Of a stretch of DNA of 64,000 nt, positions 28,095 through 37,768 are shown one piece after another (position 1 is the stretch's first letter; each line of letters opens with the position of its first letter). The translations under genes were made by a program, and so were the position numbers. The stretch covers positions 124,001 through 188,000 of the forward strand of contig CAJJCS010000004.1 of NCBI GenBank assembly GCA_905182755.1. Direction: 5' to 3'. The notes under the pieces were generated by a model. The model did not search any database. It had not been told where the DNA came from and worked only from the letters and a program-made list of their open reading frames with translations. This stretch comes from Aequorivita sp. HC6-5 (GTDB taxonomy: Bacteria > Bacteroidota > Bacteroidia > Flavobacteriales > Flavobacteriaceae).

Positions 28095-29190
28095 ATGCAA
28101 ATCAGTACATTTAGGCAATACACTACCATTTTATTTTTTATGTTTTCTCTAGTAGTTTTTGCAACCGAAAAATCTGGAGAAGAAGGAGAGCGATTTGACG
28201 CCAAAAAAATGATAATGCACCACGTTAAAGATGCGTATGGGATGCATATTCTTACTCTTAATGAGGGCAAAGAAAATGAAAAACATATTTCTATTCCATT
28301 ACCAATAATTTTATGGACAGATAATGGTTTAACAACCTTTATGTCATCAGAATTTGACCATGACTATGAAGGAAAAGTTGTTGTAGAAAAAAACAGGTGG
28401 TAGATTTGTAAATGTTCATGAGAAAGTATATCAACTTGAAGGCGGAGCCACGGCTATAACTTTTGATGAAGCCCACCACCCTTTAAATGTCTCTAAACCT
28501 TGGGATATTTCTATAACCCGTAATGTTTTTATGATGTGGGTTTCAATACTTATATTAATATTATTGTTTTCTGCTGCTGCAAGAAAATATAAAAAATCCG
28601 AAGACAATGTACCTACTGGTATAGCAAGTTTCCTAGAGCCTCTTATTGTTTTTGTAAGGGACGAGATAGCAAAACCAATGATCGGAGAAAAAAGATACAA
28701 AAAATACATGCCGTATTTGTTAACTGTATTTTTCTTTATTTGGCTAAATAACATATTTGGTTTAATTCCATTCTTGAATGGAGCCAACCTGAGTGGTAAC
28801 ATTGCTTTTACAATGGTTTTAGCAGTTTTCACATTCATCATAACTACAGTAAGTGGTAATGCAAATTACTGGAAACATATTTTTTGGATGCCAGGTGTAC
28901 CGGTTCCAATGAAAATATTTTTAATGCCTATTGAGATCATTGGGATTTTTACAAAACCAATATCATTAATGATACGTCTTTTTGCTAATATAACAGCAGG
29001 GCACATTATTATTTTAGCATTAATGTCTTTGATATTTATTTTTGAAACTACTTGGGTATCTCCAATTTCTGTATTGTTTTCATTATTTATTACAGTTATA
29101 GAAATTGTTGTAACAGCTATTCAAGCATACATATTTACAATATTGTCAGCCCTTTATTTTGGGTCGGCAGTAGAAGAACATGAACATTAA
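28095..29190 (+). CDS. atpB: F1Fo ATP synthase subunit a (frameshifted)
   Basis: Subunit a forms the proton half-channels of the Fo motor. The N-terminus is a signal-like segment (FRQYTTILFFMFSLVVFA) and a Bacteroidota-type periplasmic extension (HHVKDAYGMHILTLNEG). The membrane part has the essential Arg in PISLMIRLFANITAGH and the C-terminal TAIQAYIFTILSALYF. The frame stops at 28403, but if one A is removed from the seven-A run at 28387-28393, VVVEK continues as TGGRFVNVHEKVYQLEGG and ITFDEAHHPLNVSKPWDIS into the membrane domain. The reconstructed protein has about 364 residues. Since this is essential in most growth modes, sequence error is the likely cause. Confidence 0.9.
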
Positions 29191-29194
29191 TTAA

Positions 29195-29419
<225 letters not shown>

Positions 29420-29433
29420 TAACTCACAAAAAC

Positions 29434-29472
29434 AAACCACAAGAGTAACGGTTGGTTGCTCTTGTGGTTTTA
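29434..29472 (+). terminator. Intercistronic hairpin between atpE and atpF
   Basis: A 12-base-pair stem (aaaccacaagag / ctcttgtggttt, 13-base loop) is followed by a short T tract. It may act as a partial terminator or a 3' end stabiliser so that atpE message exceeds that of atpF. Confidence 0.65.
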
Positions 29473-29510
29473 TTAAAATTTAAGAACATTAATTATAAAA
29501 TAATTTAGAA

Positions 29511-30005
29511 ATGGATTTAGTAACTCCTGGATTTGGATTAATATTTTGGACCGTAATAAGTTTTCTAATATTATTATTTGTTTTAAGAAAAGTAGCCTGG
29601 AAACCAATTCTTGGCGCTGTAAGCGAAAGAGAAGAAGGAATTAAAAAGGCATTAGCTTCTGCTGAAGAGGCTAAGCAAGAAATGAAAAATCTTCATTCAG
29701 ATAATGAAAAATTGTTACAACAAGCAAGAGCAGAACGTGAGGCTATGATTAAAGAAGCTCGCGAAATTAAAGCCAGCATGATAGCAGGGGCTAAAGATGA
29801 AGCGCAAGCAGAAGCAAGCAAAGCAATTGCAGGTGCACAGGCAACCATAGAGGCAGAGAAAAAAGCAGCTGTTGCAGAATTAAAGCAAACAGTAGCTAGT
29901 CTTTCTTTAGACATTGCAGAAAAAATAGTGAAGAGTGAGTTATCAAACAAAGACAAGCAATTGGAATTGGTTGAAACGATGTTGAAAGACGCAAACGTAA
30001 ACTAA
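29511..30005 (+). CDS. atpF: F1Fo ATP synthase subunit b
   Basis: Peripheral stalk subunit. The 164-residue protein has one N-terminal membrane helix (LIFWTVISFLILLFVLRKV) with the typical PGFGLIFW entry, then a long charged, Ala-rich helix (KKALASAEEAKQEMKNL, AREIKASMIAGAKDEAQ) that forms the stalk coil. The C-terminus SLDIAEKIVKSEL matches subunit b. atpH starts eight bases later. Confidence 0.97.
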   Translation: MDLVTPGFGLIFWTVISFLILLFVLRKVAWKPILGAVSEREEGIKKALASAEEAKQEMKNLHSDNEKLLQQARAEREAMIKEAREIKASMIAGAKDEAQAEASKAIAGAQATIEAEKKAAVAELKQTVASLSLDIAEKIVKSELSNKDKQLELVETMLKDANVN

Positions 30006-30013
30006 CAAGCAGG

Positions 30014-30553
30014 ATGAGTAGCAGAGCAGCCATAAGATACGCGAAAGCAGTTTTAGATCAAGCCAACCACGCCAATATTAGTGAGGTTGTTTTTGGTGAC
30101 ATGAAATCTATACAAGCAACCCTAGCGGGAAGCAAAGAGCTACGTGTTGTATTACAAAGCCCTGTGGTTAAAGCAGAAGACAAAAAACAGGCTTTACTAC
30201 AAATCTTTGAAAAAAACAGTGATGTAACCAAGGCACTGATCCAAATCCTAACCAGTAATAAGCGTATCAACCTTTTGGGTGGCGTTGCACTGGCCTATGT
30301 GGATCTTTACAACGACTCTAAGGGAGTTAAAACAGCTACTGTAATAACAGCAGTTACATTGACACCAGAGATAGAGGCTAAAGTACTTAGCAAATTAAAA
30401 GAAATGACAGGTAGTGAGAATATCACTATCAACAATACTATTGATGAGCGTATCATTGGTGGTTTTATACTCCGTGTTGGAGACCTGCAATACAACGCAA
30501 GTATTGCAAACCAACTAGGAAATTTAAAAAGAGAATTTAGTAAATCATTATAA
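30014..30553 (+). CDS. atpH: F1Fo ATP synthase subunit delta
   Basis: Links the peripheral stalk to the top of F1. The 179-residue protein starts with the family's RAAIRYAKAVLDQA helix and ends with the signature DERIIGGFILRVGDLQYNAS. Size and both ends are normal. It is followed by hairpins in the short gap before atpA. Confidence 0.96.
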   Translation: MSSRAAIRYAKAVLDQANHANISEVVFGDMKSIQATLAGSKELRVVLQSPVVKAEDKKQALLQIFEKNSDVTKALIQILTSNKRINLLGGVALAYVDLYNDSKGVKTATVITAVTLTPEIEAKVLSKLKEMTGSENITINNTIDERIIGGFILRVGDLQYNASIANQLGNLKREFSKSL

Positions 30554-30564
30554 TTTTTTAACGC

Positions 30565-30606
30565 CTTCAGAAAATTTTCTGAAGTCACCCTTAGAGATTA
30601 AAGGGT
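30565..30606 (+). promoter_or_regulatory. Palindrome and hairpin in the atpA leader
   Basis: A perfect 20-base palindrome (cttcagaaaattttctgaag, 30565-30584) is followed by a second short stem accctt/aagggt at 30587-30606, ending 15 bases before the atpA ATG. No T tract follows, so an mRNA processing or stability element is more likely than a terminator. Confidence 0.5.
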
Positions 30607-30621
30607 AAAATCTAAATAAAA

Positions 30622-32202
30622 ATGGCAGAAGTTAAACCAGCTGAAGTTTCAGCAATCTTAAAACAACAACTTACCGGTTTTCAGGCAAGCGCTTCACTTG
30701 ATGAGGTAGGAACTGTATTAACTGTAGGTGATGGTATTGCACGTGTGTACGGGCTTACAAATGTTCAATACGGTGAATTAGTAGCCTTTGAAAACGGTAT
30801 GGAAGGTATTGTTTTGAATCTTGAAGAAGATAACGTAGGGGTTGTACTACTGGGACCCTCTAGAGGAGTTTCTGAAGGAGCTACCGTAAAACGCACACAA
30901 CGTATTGCCTCTATAAACGTAGGTGAAGGTGTTGTTGGTCGTGTAGTAAACACACTAGGTGAACCTATAGATGGTAAAGGACCTATCGAGGGTAAAACAT
31001 ATGAGATGCCACTAGAGCGTAAAGCGCCAGGGGTTATCTACCGTGAGCCTGTAACAGAGCCATTACAAACAGGGATAAAATCAATTGACGCAATGATTCC
31101 AGTTGGAAGAGGACAGCGTGAGTTGGTAATTGGTGACCGTCAAACAGGGAAGTCTACTGTTTGTATTGACACGATCCTAAACCAAAAAGAATTTTACGAT
31201 GCTGGCCAGCCAGTATTCTGTATATATGTAGCCATTGGTCAAAAAGCATCAACGGTTGCAAACATTGCAAAGGTGTTAGATGAAGCAGGAGCTTTAGCCT
31301 ATACAACTATTGTTGCTGCAAACGCAAGTGATCCAGCTCCAATGCAAGTATACGCACCATTCGCAGGAGCTGCAATTGGCGAGTACTTTAGAGATACAGG
31401 TCGTCCTGCACTAATTGTGTTTGATGATTTATCTAAACAAGCCGTTGCATACCGTGAGGTATCATTACTACTTCGTCGCCCACCGGGACGTGAGGCATAT
31501 CCTGGAGATGTATTTTTCTTACACTCAAGATTACTAGAACGTGCAGCCAAAGTAATTAATGATGACAAGATTGCTTCAGAGATGAATGACCTTCCAGAAT
31601 CATTAAAAGGTATTGTAAAAGGTGGAGGTTCTTTAACTGCCCTACCAATTATTGAAACACAAGCAGGTGATGTATCTGCCTATATCCCAACCAATGTAAT
31701 TTCAATTACAGATGGACAAATCTTCTTAGATGGAGATTTATTTAACTCTGGGGTACGTCCAGCTATTAACGTAGGTATCTCGGTATCTCGTGTAGGTGGT
31801 AACGCGCAGATTAAATCTATGAAGAAAGTATCTGGTACATTAAAGCTTGATCAAGCTGCGTATCGTGAACTAGAAGCATTTGCTAAGTTTGGTTCAGACC
31901 TCGATGCAGCAACGCTAAATGTAATTGAAAAAGGAAAGCGTAACGTAGAGATATTAAAGCAAAATGAAAACACACCTTTTACGGTAGAAGATCAAATTGC
32001 AATTATCTATGCAGGTTCTAAGAACTTGCTGCGTGATGTACCTGTAGAGAAAGTAAAAGAGTTTGAAAGAGATTACATAGAGCTTTTAAATGCAAAACAT
32101 AGAGGTATGTTAGATACATTAAAATCTGGAAAATTAACAGATGAGGTGATCTCAACCCTAACGAGCGTAGCTGCAGATTTATCTGCAAAATACAGAGCAT
32201 AA
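30622..32202 (+). CDS. atpA: F1 ATP synthase subunit alpha
   Basis: Non-catalytic nucleotide-binding subunit of the F1 hexamer. The 526-residue protein has the P-loop GDRQTGKS at residues 171-178, the PIDGKGPI and [10 protein letters not shown] segments, Walker B-like [12 protein letters not shown], and the catalytic-site Arg in [10 protein letters not shown]. Length is normal. A hairpin lies in the gap before atpG. Confidence 0.98.
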   Translation: MAEVKPAEVSAILKQQLTGFQASASLDEVGTVLTVGDGIARVYGLTNVQYGELVAFENGMEGIVLNLEEDNVGVVLLGPSRGVSEGATVKRTQRIASINVGEGVVGRVVNTLGEPIDGKGPIEGKTYEMPLERKAPGVIYREPVTEPLQTGIKSIDAMIPVGRGQRELVIGDRQTGKSTVCIDTILNQKEFYDAGQPVFCIYVAIGQKASTVANIAKVLDEAGALAYTTIVAANASDPAPMQVYAPFAGAAIGEYFRDTGRPALIVFDDLSKQAVAYREVSLLLRRPPGREAYPGDVFFLHSRLLERAAKVINDDKIASEMNDLPESLKGIVKGGGSLTALPIIETQAGDVSAYIPTNVISITDGQIFLDGDLFNSGVRPAINVGISVSRVGGNAQIKSMKKVSGTLKLDQAAYRELEAFAKFGSDLDAATLNVIEKGKRNVEILKQNENTPFTVEDQIAIIYAGSKNLLRDVPVEKVKEFERDYIELLNAKHRGMLDTLKSGKLTDEVISTLTSVAADLSAKYRA

Positions 32203-32211
32203 ATTTTATAT

Positions 32212-32240
32212 TCTTTTACCTCCCTTTTGGGGGTAAAAGA
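32212..32240 (+). terminator. Intercistronic hairpin between atpA and atpG
   Basis: A stem cttttacc/ggtaaaag, extended inward by ccc/ggg pairing, lies between the atpA stop and the atpG start. No long T run follows, so an attenuator or RNA-stability element fits better than a full terminator. Confidence 0.5.
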
Positions 32241-32278
32241 GTATTAAGCCTACCTGTTATTAATAATAACTTAAAAAA

Positions 32279-33142
32279 ATGGCAAACTTAAAAGAAATTA
32301 GAAACAGAATAGCATCGGTTGGATCAACCATGCAAATCACCAGTGCCATGAAAATGGTATCTGCAGCAAAGCTGAAAAAAGCGCAAGACGCTATTACAGC
32401 AATGCGTCCCTATTCTGAGAAATTAACGGAGTTATTACAAAATCTAAGTGCAACGCTAGACTCAGATAGTGGTAGTAGTTTTGCTCAGCAGCGTGAGGTA
32501 AACAAAGTATTGGTTGTTGCCATTACTTCAAACCGTGGGTTGGCAGGAGCTTTTAATACCAACATTATTAAAGCAAGCAAGGCACTTAAACAAGAAACCT
32601 ACACTGGCAAGCAGGTAGATTTTATTACCATTGGTAAAAAAGGAAATGACATCATCAGCAAAGACGGGAATGTTATAGAGTTTAACGCAGCTATCTTTGA
32701 TGATTTAAACTTCAAAGCCTCTTCAGCCATTGCAGAAATGCTAATGGAAAAATACCAGCAAGGCGCTTATGATAAGATTGTTTTAGTGTACAATCACTTC
32801 AAAAATGCAGCGACACAAATTGTTATGAAAGAACAATTTTTGCCAATTTTGCCACCTGCACAAACTCAGGTTACTAGTGCTGCAGATTATATTTTTGAGC
32901 CAACAAAGCCAGAGATTGTTGAGGGTTTAATTCCTAAGAGTTTAAAGACACAATTGTTTAAGGCCATTAGAGATAGTGTAGCCAGTGAGCATGGCGCAAG
33001 AATGACAGCGATGCATAAAGCAACAGACAACGCAACAGAGATGCGTGATGCCCTGAAGCTGCAATACAACAAAGCACGTCAAGCAGCCATTACCAATGAA
33101 ATTTTAGAAATTGTTGGTGGTGCAGAAGCATTGGCTGGATAA
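32279..33142 (+). CDS. atpG: F1 ATP synthase subunit gamma
   Basis: Central rotor shaft of F1. The 287-residue protein has the N-terminal coil (KEIRNRIASVGSTMQITSAM KMVSAAK, broken here for length), the SNRGLAGAFNTNI segment and the C-terminal coil MHKATDNATEMRDALKLQYN followed by KARQAAITNEILEIVGGAEA. The atp cluster ends here: the beta and epsilon genes (atpD, atpC) do not follow, and a strong terminator does. Confidence 0.97.
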   Translation: MANLKEIRNRIASVGSTMQITSAMKMVSAAKLKKAQDAITAMRPYSEKLTELLQNLSATLDSDSGSSFAQQREVNKVLVVAITSNRGLAGAFNTNIIKASKALKQETYTGKQVDFITIGKKGNDIISKDGNVIEFNAAIFDDLNFKASSAIAEMLMEKYQQGAYDKIVLVYNHFKNAATQIVMKEQFLPILPPAQTQVTSAADYIFEPTKPEIVEGLIPKSLKTQLFKAIRDSVASEHGARMTAMHKATDNATEMRDALKLQYNKARQAAITNEILEIVGGAEALAG

Positions 33143-33167
33143 TACCAAAACATATCATTATACATAC

Positions 33168-33204
33168 AAAGTCTGTTGCGCTAAAAACGCAACAGACTTT
33201 TTTA
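33168..33204 (+). terminator. Rho-independent terminator of the atp cluster
   Basis: A 13-base-pair stem (aaagtctgttgcg / cgcaacagacttt) with a seven-base loop and a T run follows atpG directly. Confidence 0.88.
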
Positions 33205-33318
33205 GTTTAACGCCATAAAAAGGTTGTTTGTTAGCAAATTTTAATGGTTCTTGCTCCAACACCCGGCGCATCACAATAATTAATTTGGCTACCTTTAACA
33301 ACCCAAACACTTGAAGCA

Positions 33319-34779
33319 TTGCGTATTTTTAAAAAACTATTTCAACAAACATTTATATATGGGCTAGCAACGGTATTGCCGCGCGCCTTGGCCATTATAC
33401 TTGTGCCTTTATATACCAGCGTGCTTAAGCCTTCAGATTTTGGTCTTTATGCTACTTTAATGTCTTATATTATCTTAGGAAATGTGGTGTTAAGCTATGG
33501 CATGGAGACTGCTTTTTTTAGGTTTATAAATAAAGCCCCTTCTCAAAAAAAGACAGTGCAATCTACAGCCTTAGTGTCTATAGGTATTTCGTCACTTTCT
33601 TTTTTTCTAGTGGCTTTTTTGTTTCGAGAACAACTGGCTAACCTCATTGATTTTAACACCCAATTTGTAACCTATGCACTTTTAATTTTATTGCTAGATG
33701 CGCTTGTTATTATTCCTTTTGTGTGGTTTAGAGCCAATGAAAAACCACTAAAGTACGCCCTAATAAAAATTATAAACGTATGTATAAATTTAGGGTGTAA
33801 CTTGTTTTTTTTACTAGCCTTACCCTTGCTTGCAAGTAATGACCCTAATGCATTTTGGCAATCTTTGTATACCCAAGAGAATACTGTTTTGTATGTCTTT
33901 ATCTCTAATGTAATAGCAAGCGGGGCTACCCTAGTATTGCTCCTTGGGGTGTACTTTAAAATTGGGTTTCATTTCAGCGTCTCTATCTGGAAAAAGATGC
34001 TTAGGTATTCATTTCCCGTGCTCATTGCAGGAGTTGCCTTTTCTATCAACGAAGCTTTTGATAAAATTTTGCTCAATTATTTATTACCTCCAGATATTGC
34101 AGCCAATGAGGTAGGGGTGTATGCAGCCTGTTATAAATTGGGTGTTTTTATGACGCTATTTGCCACAGCCTTTAGACTTGGTATAGAGCCTTTTTTCTTT
34201 AACCACGCCAATAAGGCAAATGCGAAAGACACCTATGCCACAATCACCAAATATTTTGCCATTTGTGGTAGCGCCATTCTATTATTTGTTATTGTGTATA
34301 TAGACTTTTTTAAAGCCCTTTTAATAAAAAATGAAGCCTATTGGGTAGCCCTCTCTATTGTGCCAATAATATTACTTGCTAATTTATGTTTAGGGATCTA
34401 TCACAATCTATCTGTGTGGTATAAAGTTACAGACCGCACAAGATACGGAGCTTATATCTCTGTAATAGGAGCCTGTATTACCCTGGGTTTAAACTTTATA
34501 TTAATTCCTAAGATAAGTTATATGGGAGCTGCCGTTGCAACATTAGCGGCTTACGGGACTATGATGTCCTTGTCCTACTTTCTTGGGCGTAAATACTACA
34601 GGGTTCCCTATGACGTAAAACGCATTGGTACTTACCTTGTAATTGCAATGAGTTTTGCTGGAGTATCATTCTATGTTTTTGAGAGAAACCTTTGGATTGG
34701 AACTGTATTATTATTGGTATTTTTGTTACTAGTATTGTTTTTAGAGCGCCAAGAAATACAACGCATCATTAAAAAATAA
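33319..34779 (+). CDS. Polysaccharide/oligosaccharide flippase family protein (MOP superfamily)
   Basis: A 486-residue membrane protein with about 12-14 hydrophobic segments and an N-terminus FKKLFQQTFIYGLATVLPRA typical of Wzx-like flippases (amphipathic start, then a Pro-Arg after the first helix). Internal YSFPVLIAGVAFSINEAFDK is the family's second-half repeat. It likely flips lipid-linked sugars across the inner membrane. The start is a TTG. The nucleotidyltransferase two genes downstream would fit an envelope-sugar role. Confidence 0.85.
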   Translation: MRIFKKLFQQTFIYGLATVLPRALAIILVPLYTSVLKPSDFGLYATLMSYIILGNVVLSYGMETAFFRFINKAPSQKKTVQSTALVSIGISSLSFFLVAFLFREQLANLIDFNTQFVTYALLILLLDALVIIPFVWFRANEKPLKYALIKIINVCINLGCNLFFLLALPLLASNDPNAFWQSLYTQENTVLYVFISNVIASGATLVLLLGVYFKIGFHFSVSIWKKMLRYSFPVLIAGVAFSINEAFDKILLNYLLPPDIAANEVGVYAACYKLGVFMTLFATAFRLGIEPFFFNHANKANAKDTYATITKYFAICGSAILLFVIVYIDFFKALLIKNEAYWVALSIVPIILLANLCLGIYHNLSVWYKVTDRTRYGAYISVIGACITLGLNFILIPKISYMGAAVATLAAYGTMMSLSYFLGRKYYRVPYDVKRIGTYLVIAMSFAGVSFYVFERNLWIGTVLLLVFLLLVLFLERQEIQRIIKK

Positions 34780-34841
34780 TGTGTCATTTTTTCTCTAGAA
34801 TTATCTCAAGTATTAGATAAATACAAATCAAACCACGAGCC

Positions 34842-35276
34842 ATGACTGTAAAAATTATAAACAAATCAAGCCATGCATTGCCTAGCTATGAGACCATAGC
34901 AAGCGCAGGGATGGATATTAGAGCCTATATTACTCAGCCAGTTGTTCTAAAACCAATGCAACGGGCTATTATAAAAACAGGATTATATCTAGAATTACCA
35001 ATAGGAACAGAGGCCCAGGTAAGACCCAGAAGTGGTCTTGCGGCAAAAAAAGGCATCACAGTATTAAATAGCCCAGGAACCATTGACGCAGATTACCGAG
35101 GTGAAGTTGGTGTTATTTTAGTAAACCTAAGCAATGAAGATTTTACCATAGAAAATGGAGAGCGCATTGCTCAATTAGTACTTGCCAAGCATGAGCGGGC
35201 CCAGTGGCATGAAGTATCCCAACTAAGTGACACCGCCAGAGGTGAAGGAGGATTTGGCAGCACAGGAGTTAAGTAA
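34842..35276 (+). CDS. dut: Deoxyuridine 5'-triphosphate nucleotidohydrolase
   Basis: Hydrolyses dUTP to dUMP and keeps uracil out of DNA. The 144-residue protein has the five trimeric dUTPase motifs: [45 protein letters not shown] and the glycine-rich [10 protein letters not shown] tail. Length is normal. Confidence 0.97.
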   Translation: MTVKIINKSSHALPSYETIASAGMDIRAYITQPVVLKPMQRAIIKTGLYLELPIGTEAQVRPRSGLAAKKGITVLNSPGTIDADYRGEVGVILVNLSNEDFTIENGERIAQLVLAKHERAQWHEVSQLSDTARGEGGFGSTGVK

Positions 35277-35333
35277 TAAAATAAATAACAAACCTAGCCG
35301 TTGTTTTTTACAACAGCAATAAATAAAATATAG

Positions 35334-36350
35334 ATGAAAATAATAGTTCCAATGGCAGGTCGCGGAAGCCGCCTTCGTCCTCATAGTTTAACCGTGCCAA
35401 AACCATTAATTCCTGTTGCAGGAATACCTATTGTACACCGTTTGGTTGCAGATATCGCTGGAGTTTTAAATACAGAAATAGAAGAAATTGCTTTTATTTT
35501 GGGAGATCCTGCTTGGTTTGGAGACGATGTAATTGAGAGCTTAAAAGACTTGGCAGTGAGTTTGGGCGCCAAACCAACCATTTATAGACAACTAGACCCA
35601 AAAGGCACAGGACATGCTATTATGTGCGCAGAACCATCACTTAGTGGCCCTGCCGTTATTGCCTATGCAGACACATTAATTAGGGCAGATTTTGATCTAG
35701 ATAAACAGGCAGATGCCGTAATCTGGACAAAAAAAGTTGACAATCCAGAAGCCTATGGTGTTGTGAATTTAAATCAAAACCAAGAAATTATAGAGCTCGT
35801 AGAAAAGCCAGCGCACTTTGTTAGTGATCAAGCTGTGATTGGGATTTACTATTTTAAAGAGGTAGGGATGCTTAAAAAAGAGCTTCAGTTTGTGCTTGAT
35901 AATAACATTATTAATGGCGGAGAATACCAAATTAATGATGGTATAAAAAGAATGATGGATAAGGGAAAGGTCTTTAAGCCCGGCACCGTTACACAGTGGA
36001 TGGATTGTGGTAATAAAGAAATCACAGTACAAACCAACCGCCGTATGCTAGGATTTTTGCAAGAGGATGGGGCTGCTTTAGTTTCAAAAACAGCTACTTT
36101 AGACAACGCTACCATTATAGAACCTTGCTTTATTGGGGAGGACGTGGTGCTTAAAAATAGCACCGTTGGTCCTTTTGTGTCAATTGGGAAGGGCACTGTA
36201 ATTGAAAATAGTACTATAAAAAACAGCATCATTCAAACCAATACGGTTATAGAAAATGCTTCTTTAGATAATGCTATGATTGGAAATAACGCTCATTTTA
36301 ATGGCGATTTCACCAACGTTAGTATTGGAGATTACTCTCAATTAAAATAA
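35334..36350 (+). CDS. Sugar-phosphate nucleotidyltransferase with left-handed beta-helix tail
   Basis: Makes an NDP-sugar from NTP and sugar 1-phosphate. The N-terminal signature is MAGRGSRLRPHSLTVPKPLI, followed by GTGHAIMCAE and the VEKP region, as in the GlmU/RmlA group. Residues about 250-338 form short hexapeptide-like repeats (ATIIEPCFIGEDVVLKNSTV) giving a left-handed beta-helix. The specificity (glucose, mannose or other) cannot be read from the sequence. It precedes a conserved TPR-DUF4292-EnvC set. Confidence 0.88.
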   Translation: MKIIVPMAGRGSRLRPHSLTVPKPLIPVAGIPIVHRLVADIAGVLNTEIEEIAFILGDPAWFGDDVIESLKDLAVSLGAKPTIYRQLDPKGTGHAIMCAEPSLSGPAVIAYADTLIRADFDLDKQADAVIWTKKVDNPEAYGVVNLNQNQEIIELVEKPAHFVSDQAVIGIYYFKEVGMLKKELQFVLDNNIINGGEYQINDGIKRMMDKGKVFKPGTVTQWMDCGNKEITVQTNRRMLGFLQEDGAALVSKTATLDNATIIEPCFIGEDVVLKNSTVGPFVSIGKGTVIENSTIKNSIIQTNTVIENASLDNAMIGNNAHFNGDFTNVSIGDYSQLK

Positions 36351-36384
36351 TGCTGCCCCTAAGGGCTCAGAAAGGTTAAATTTA

Positions 36385-37764
36385 TTGCTATTGAATTTTA
36401 AACACACAGTAACAGTTTTATTGATTCTAGGAGGCTTTTTTGCTCCAAGAGCACTGGTTGCCCAGAAAATTGCAGCAACCGGCCTAGGGGAGCCTCAAGA
36501 GGTCTCAGATGCTTTTCTAGAAAGCTTTTATGAGGCTTTAAAACAAAAATCAATAGAGAACTATGCCCTAGCAATTACTGCTTTAGAAAAAGCCCAAAAA
36601 GAAAGTGGTGGAAACCTCCAGGCAGATGCTATTGTGTTTTTTGAGTTTGCCAAAAACCAGATAAAGCTCAAGCAATACAATCAAGCAGAAATAAACCTAG
36701 AAAAGGTGCTGCGTCAAGAGCCAGAAAACCAAGATGTTTTAGAAACCCTCTATGATCTTTACTATCTAACTAGAGACTACAACAAGGCTATTGTTTTGGT
36801 GAAAAAGCTTATCGTGTATGACCAAGATTACAAAGAAGACTTGGCCAATTTATATCAAAGAACAAAGCAGTATGAAAAGGCTTTATTGCTGCTTGATGAA
36901 TTAGAGGATTCTTGGGGGGAGAGTGTGTATAGAACTGCCCTTAGGAAGCAAATCTATAGACAAACGGGCAATACCCGTGGGGCCATTAACAATGCAGAAA
37001 AAAAACGCAAAAATAATCCTGCAAATGAGCGTGAATACCTAAACCTTATTTACTTGTATAGTGAAAATGGCAATCCAGAAAAAGCGTATCAAACCGCTTT
37101 AGAATTGCAAAACAAGTTTCCAAACAGTATCCTGGTGCATTTAGCACTGTATAAATTTCACCTAGACCAAGGCAACACCATGGGCGCGATGGCGTCTATG
37201 AAAAAAGTGTTTAACTCAAGAGTGATAGAAAAAGAAAGCCAATACAAAGTCTTGGGAGATTTTTTAACCTTTGTTCAGCAAAACCCACAATACCAAGCAG
37301 AGCTTGAGGGTATTGTTGAGGTGTTTTCTAAAGATAACAACGGCCAGGTATTTGAAAAAATAGCAGACTACTATCTCTCTAAAGGCAACAAAGAGCTCGC
37401 GCTTACTTTTTATCAAAAGGGAATTGAGGTAGACTCAGATAATTTCAGCTTACTTAAAAACACCCTGTTACTGCAACTAGAATTTAACCGCTTTGCAGCG
37501 GCAAAAAAAGTAAGCGCGAGTTCTTTAGAGGTCTTCCCCGCCCAGCCGGTATTGTATTTGTTAAACGCTAAAGCCAATAACAACCTTCAAGATTTTAAGG
37601 CTGCCATCAATGCCCTAGAAACAGGTTTAGACTATTTGTTTGACAATACCGAGTTAGAAAAAGAATTTTATGAGCAATTAGCCGTTGCATATACAGGCCT
37701 CGGGAACACTATAAAAGCAGCAAATTTTGCTAAAAAAGCTGCAGAAATTCTAGACTCAAATTAG
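36385..37764 (+). CDS. Exported tetratricopeptide repeat protein
   Basis: A 459-residue protein starting at TTG (36385, or a second TTG at 36391) with a signal sequence (TVTVLLILGGFFAPRALVAQ). The rest is a chain of TPR-type helix pairs, for example YALAITALEKAQKESGG, YNQAEINLEKVLRQEP and YNKAIVLVKKLIVYDQ. It probably acts as a periplasmic protein-interaction scaffold. The DUF4292 gene starts four bases after its stop, and an EnvC-like gene follows that, so the three form one translational unit. Confidence 0.85.
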   Translation: MLLNFKHTVTVLLILGGFFAPRALVAQKIAATGLGEPQEVSDAFLESFYEALKQKSIENYALAITALEKAQKESGGNLQADAIVFFEFAKNQIKLKQYNQAEINLEKVLRQEPENQDVLETLYDLYYLTRDYNKAIVLVKKLIVYDQDYKEDLANLYQRTKQYEKALLLLDELEDSWGESVYRTALRKQIYRQTGNTRGAINNAEKKRKNNPANEREYLNLIYLYSENGNPEKAYQTALELQNKFPNSILVHLALYKFHLDQGNTMGAMASMKKVFNSRVIEKESQYKVLGDFLTFVQQNPQYQAELEGIVEVFSKDNNGQVFEKIADYYLSKGNKELALTFYQKGIEVDSDNFSLLKNTLLLQLEFNRFAAAKKVSASSLEVFPAQPVLYLLNAKANNNLQDFKAAINALETGLDYLFDNTELEKEFYEQLAVAYTGLGNTIKAANFAKKAAEILDSN

Positions 37765-37768
37765 CACT

